Assembly: GCA_036556965.1 (NCBI GenBank)
Contig: DATBIO010000217.1
Location: forward strand, 1 to 5,409
Direction of reading: 5' to 3'
Length of the DNA stretch: 5,409 bases
From: DATBIO01 sp036556965
Lineage (GTDB): Bacteria > Acidobacteriota > Vicinamibacteria > Fen-336
The translations under genes were made by a program, and so were the position numbers. Under the pieces are notes generated by a model, which saw only the letters and a program-made list of their open reading frames with translations, had not been told where the DNA came from and did not search any database. Below, piece by piece: positions 4,549 through 5,409 of this stretch (position 1 is the first letter of the stretch; each line of letters opens with the position of its first letter).

Positions 4549-5409
4549 ATGGGGACGGCGCCGGCCACGAGCGACGCGCCCGCCCGCTACGAGCTGGTGG
4601 TGGGGCTCGAGGTGCACTGCCAGCTCCGCACCGCCAGCAAGATCTTCTGCCCCTGCCCCAACCGTTTCGGCGACCCGCCCAACACCAACGTCTGCCCGGT
4701 CTGCCTGGGGCTCCCCGGCGCCCTGCCCGTCCTCAACCGCCACGCCGTGACCCTGGCCCTGCGCGCGGCCCTGGCCACGCGCTGCACCGTGCACGAGACC
4801 TCGGTCTTCGAGCGCAAGAACTACTTCTACCCCGACCTCCCCAAGGGCTACCAGATCTCGCAGTACGAGCGGCCTCTCGCCACCGACGGCCAGCTCGAGG
4901 TGGCCGGGGACGGCGGCGGGCGCCGGGTGCGCGTGCAACGCATCCACATGGAGGAGGACGCGGGCAAGCTCCTGCACGAGGGGTTCCCGGGCGCGGAGAC
5001 GCGGAGCGGCGTGGACTTCAACCGCGCCGGCGTCCCCCTCATCGAGATCGTGACCTCGCCCGACCTGCGCAGCGCGGCGGAGGCCCACGCCTGCCTGGCC
5101 GCGCTCCGGGACGTGCTCGTGTACGCGGGGGTGTCGGAGTGCAACATGGAGGAGGGCTCGCTGCGCTGCGACGCCAACGTCTCCCTGCGCCCGCGGGGCG
5201 CCCTCGCCCTGGGCACGCGCGCCGAGATCAAGAACCTGAACTCCTTCCGCAACGTGGAGCGCGCCATCGCGCACGAGGCGGCGCGCCAGGCCGCCCTCCT
5301 CGACGCCGGCCACCGCGTGGTGCAGGAGACGCGGCTGTGGAACGCCGACCGGGGCGAGACGGCGCCCATGCGCTCCAAGGAGGAGGCCCAGGACTACCGC
5401 TACTTCCCG
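4549..5409 (+). CDS. gatB: Asp/Glu-tRNA(Asn/Gln) amidotransferase subunit B, 3' partial
   Basis: The first 287 codons are present; GatB is normally about 480 aa, so some 60 percent is inside the window. GatB binds mischarged Glu-tRNA(Gln) or Asp-tRNA(Asn), phosphorylates the acyl group with ATP and amidates it with ammonia supplied by GatA, within the cytoplasmic GatCAB complex. Signatures in order: YELVVGLEVHCQL (14-26), the zinc-binding cysteines C34, C36, C49 and C52 around PNTNVCPVCLGLPGALP, NYFYPDLPKGYQISQY (91-106), HMEEDAGK (133-140), VDFNRAGVPLIEIVTSPD (155-172), SLRCDANVS (204-212) and EIKNLNSFRNVERAI (226-240). All are intact. The frame stays open to the edge; only the helical and tRNA-binding C-terminal domains are missing. 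The ATG at 4549 gives about 13 residues before the conserved YE start. Neither gatC nor gatA lies upstream, so this gatB begins its own transcription unit. Confidence 0.97.
   Translation, partial: MGTAPATSDAPARYELVVGLEVHCQLRTASKIFCPCPNRFGDPPNTNVCPVCLGLPGALPVLNRHAVTLALRAALATRCTVHETSVFERKNYFYPDLPKGYQISQYERPLATDGQLEVAGDGGGRRVRVQRIHMEEDAGKLLHEGFPGAETRSGVDFNRAGVPLIEIVTSPDLRSAAEAHACLAALRDVLVYAGVSECNMEEGSLRCDANVSLRPRGALALGTRAEIKNLNSFRNVERAIAHEAARQAALLDAGHRVVQETRLWNADRGETAPMRSKEEAQDYRYFP

Noticed and set aside
3085..5313. 742-codon open frame on the minus strand from the tautomerase end into gatB
   Set aside because: It runs antisense to gatB and out of frame with the phosphoesterase; its sequence is low-complexity. 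It is a composition artefact.
1..5409. CRISPR arrays, insertion-sequence ends, tRNA genes, phage or defence modules
   Set aside because: I found no repeated spacer-like units, transposase motifs, tRNA-like cloverleaf or defence-family genes. Base composition is uniform, with no island-like segment.

Overview
The window is very GC-rich (roughly three quarters G+C by eye, with almost every third codon position G or C). It is densely packed chromosomal DNA holding seven complete or near-complete genes plus one 5'-truncated gene. The gene families (DUF4920, a MetallophosN-type phosphoesterase, a DUF255/YyaL-like tail, GatB) and the codon bias suggest an environmental high-GC bacterium such as a member of Myxococcota or Acidobacteriota. 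That placement is an inference; nothing here fixes the taxon.

Layout, left to right. (1) 2-439 (+): C-terminal fragment of a probable DUF255/YyaL-type protein, with an odd, shortened end. (2) 463-1740 (+): secreted amidohydrolase of the imidazolonepropionase/Xaa-Pro dipeptidase-like group. (3) 1737-2249 (-): DinB-family putative metalloenzyme. (4) 2249-2659 (-): exported DUF4920 protein, whose stop overlaps the dinB-like start (TGATG). (5) 2721-3113 (+): Tautomerase_2-type tautomerase. (6) 3123-4238 (-): secreted calcineurin-like metallophosphoesterase. (7) 4235-4450 (-): small CxxC/CxxC zinc-ribbon protein, whose stop overlaps the phosphoesterase start (GTGA). (8) 4549-5409 (+): first 287 codons of gatB, running off the window.

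The architecture alternates strands: + + > < - - <> + > < - - <> +. Both convergent junctions are extremely tight: a 4-bp overlap sharing one CTAG, and a 9-bp gap. Neither has room for a conventional intergenic terminator. The two divergent gaps (61 and 98 bp) must carry the promoters, and each contains a -10-like hexamer that stands out from the GC background. The one before gatB sits where a leaderless transcript would begin.

Functionally the window looks like a mix of housekeeping (GatB) and accessory catabolic or exported enzymes, not a single pathway. I see no tRNA, rRNA, CRISPR array, insertion sequence, phage gene or toxin-antitoxin module, and nothing that amounts to a new defence or mobile system. 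The observations worth following up concern gene junctions, start signals and the eroded-looking end of the first gene.
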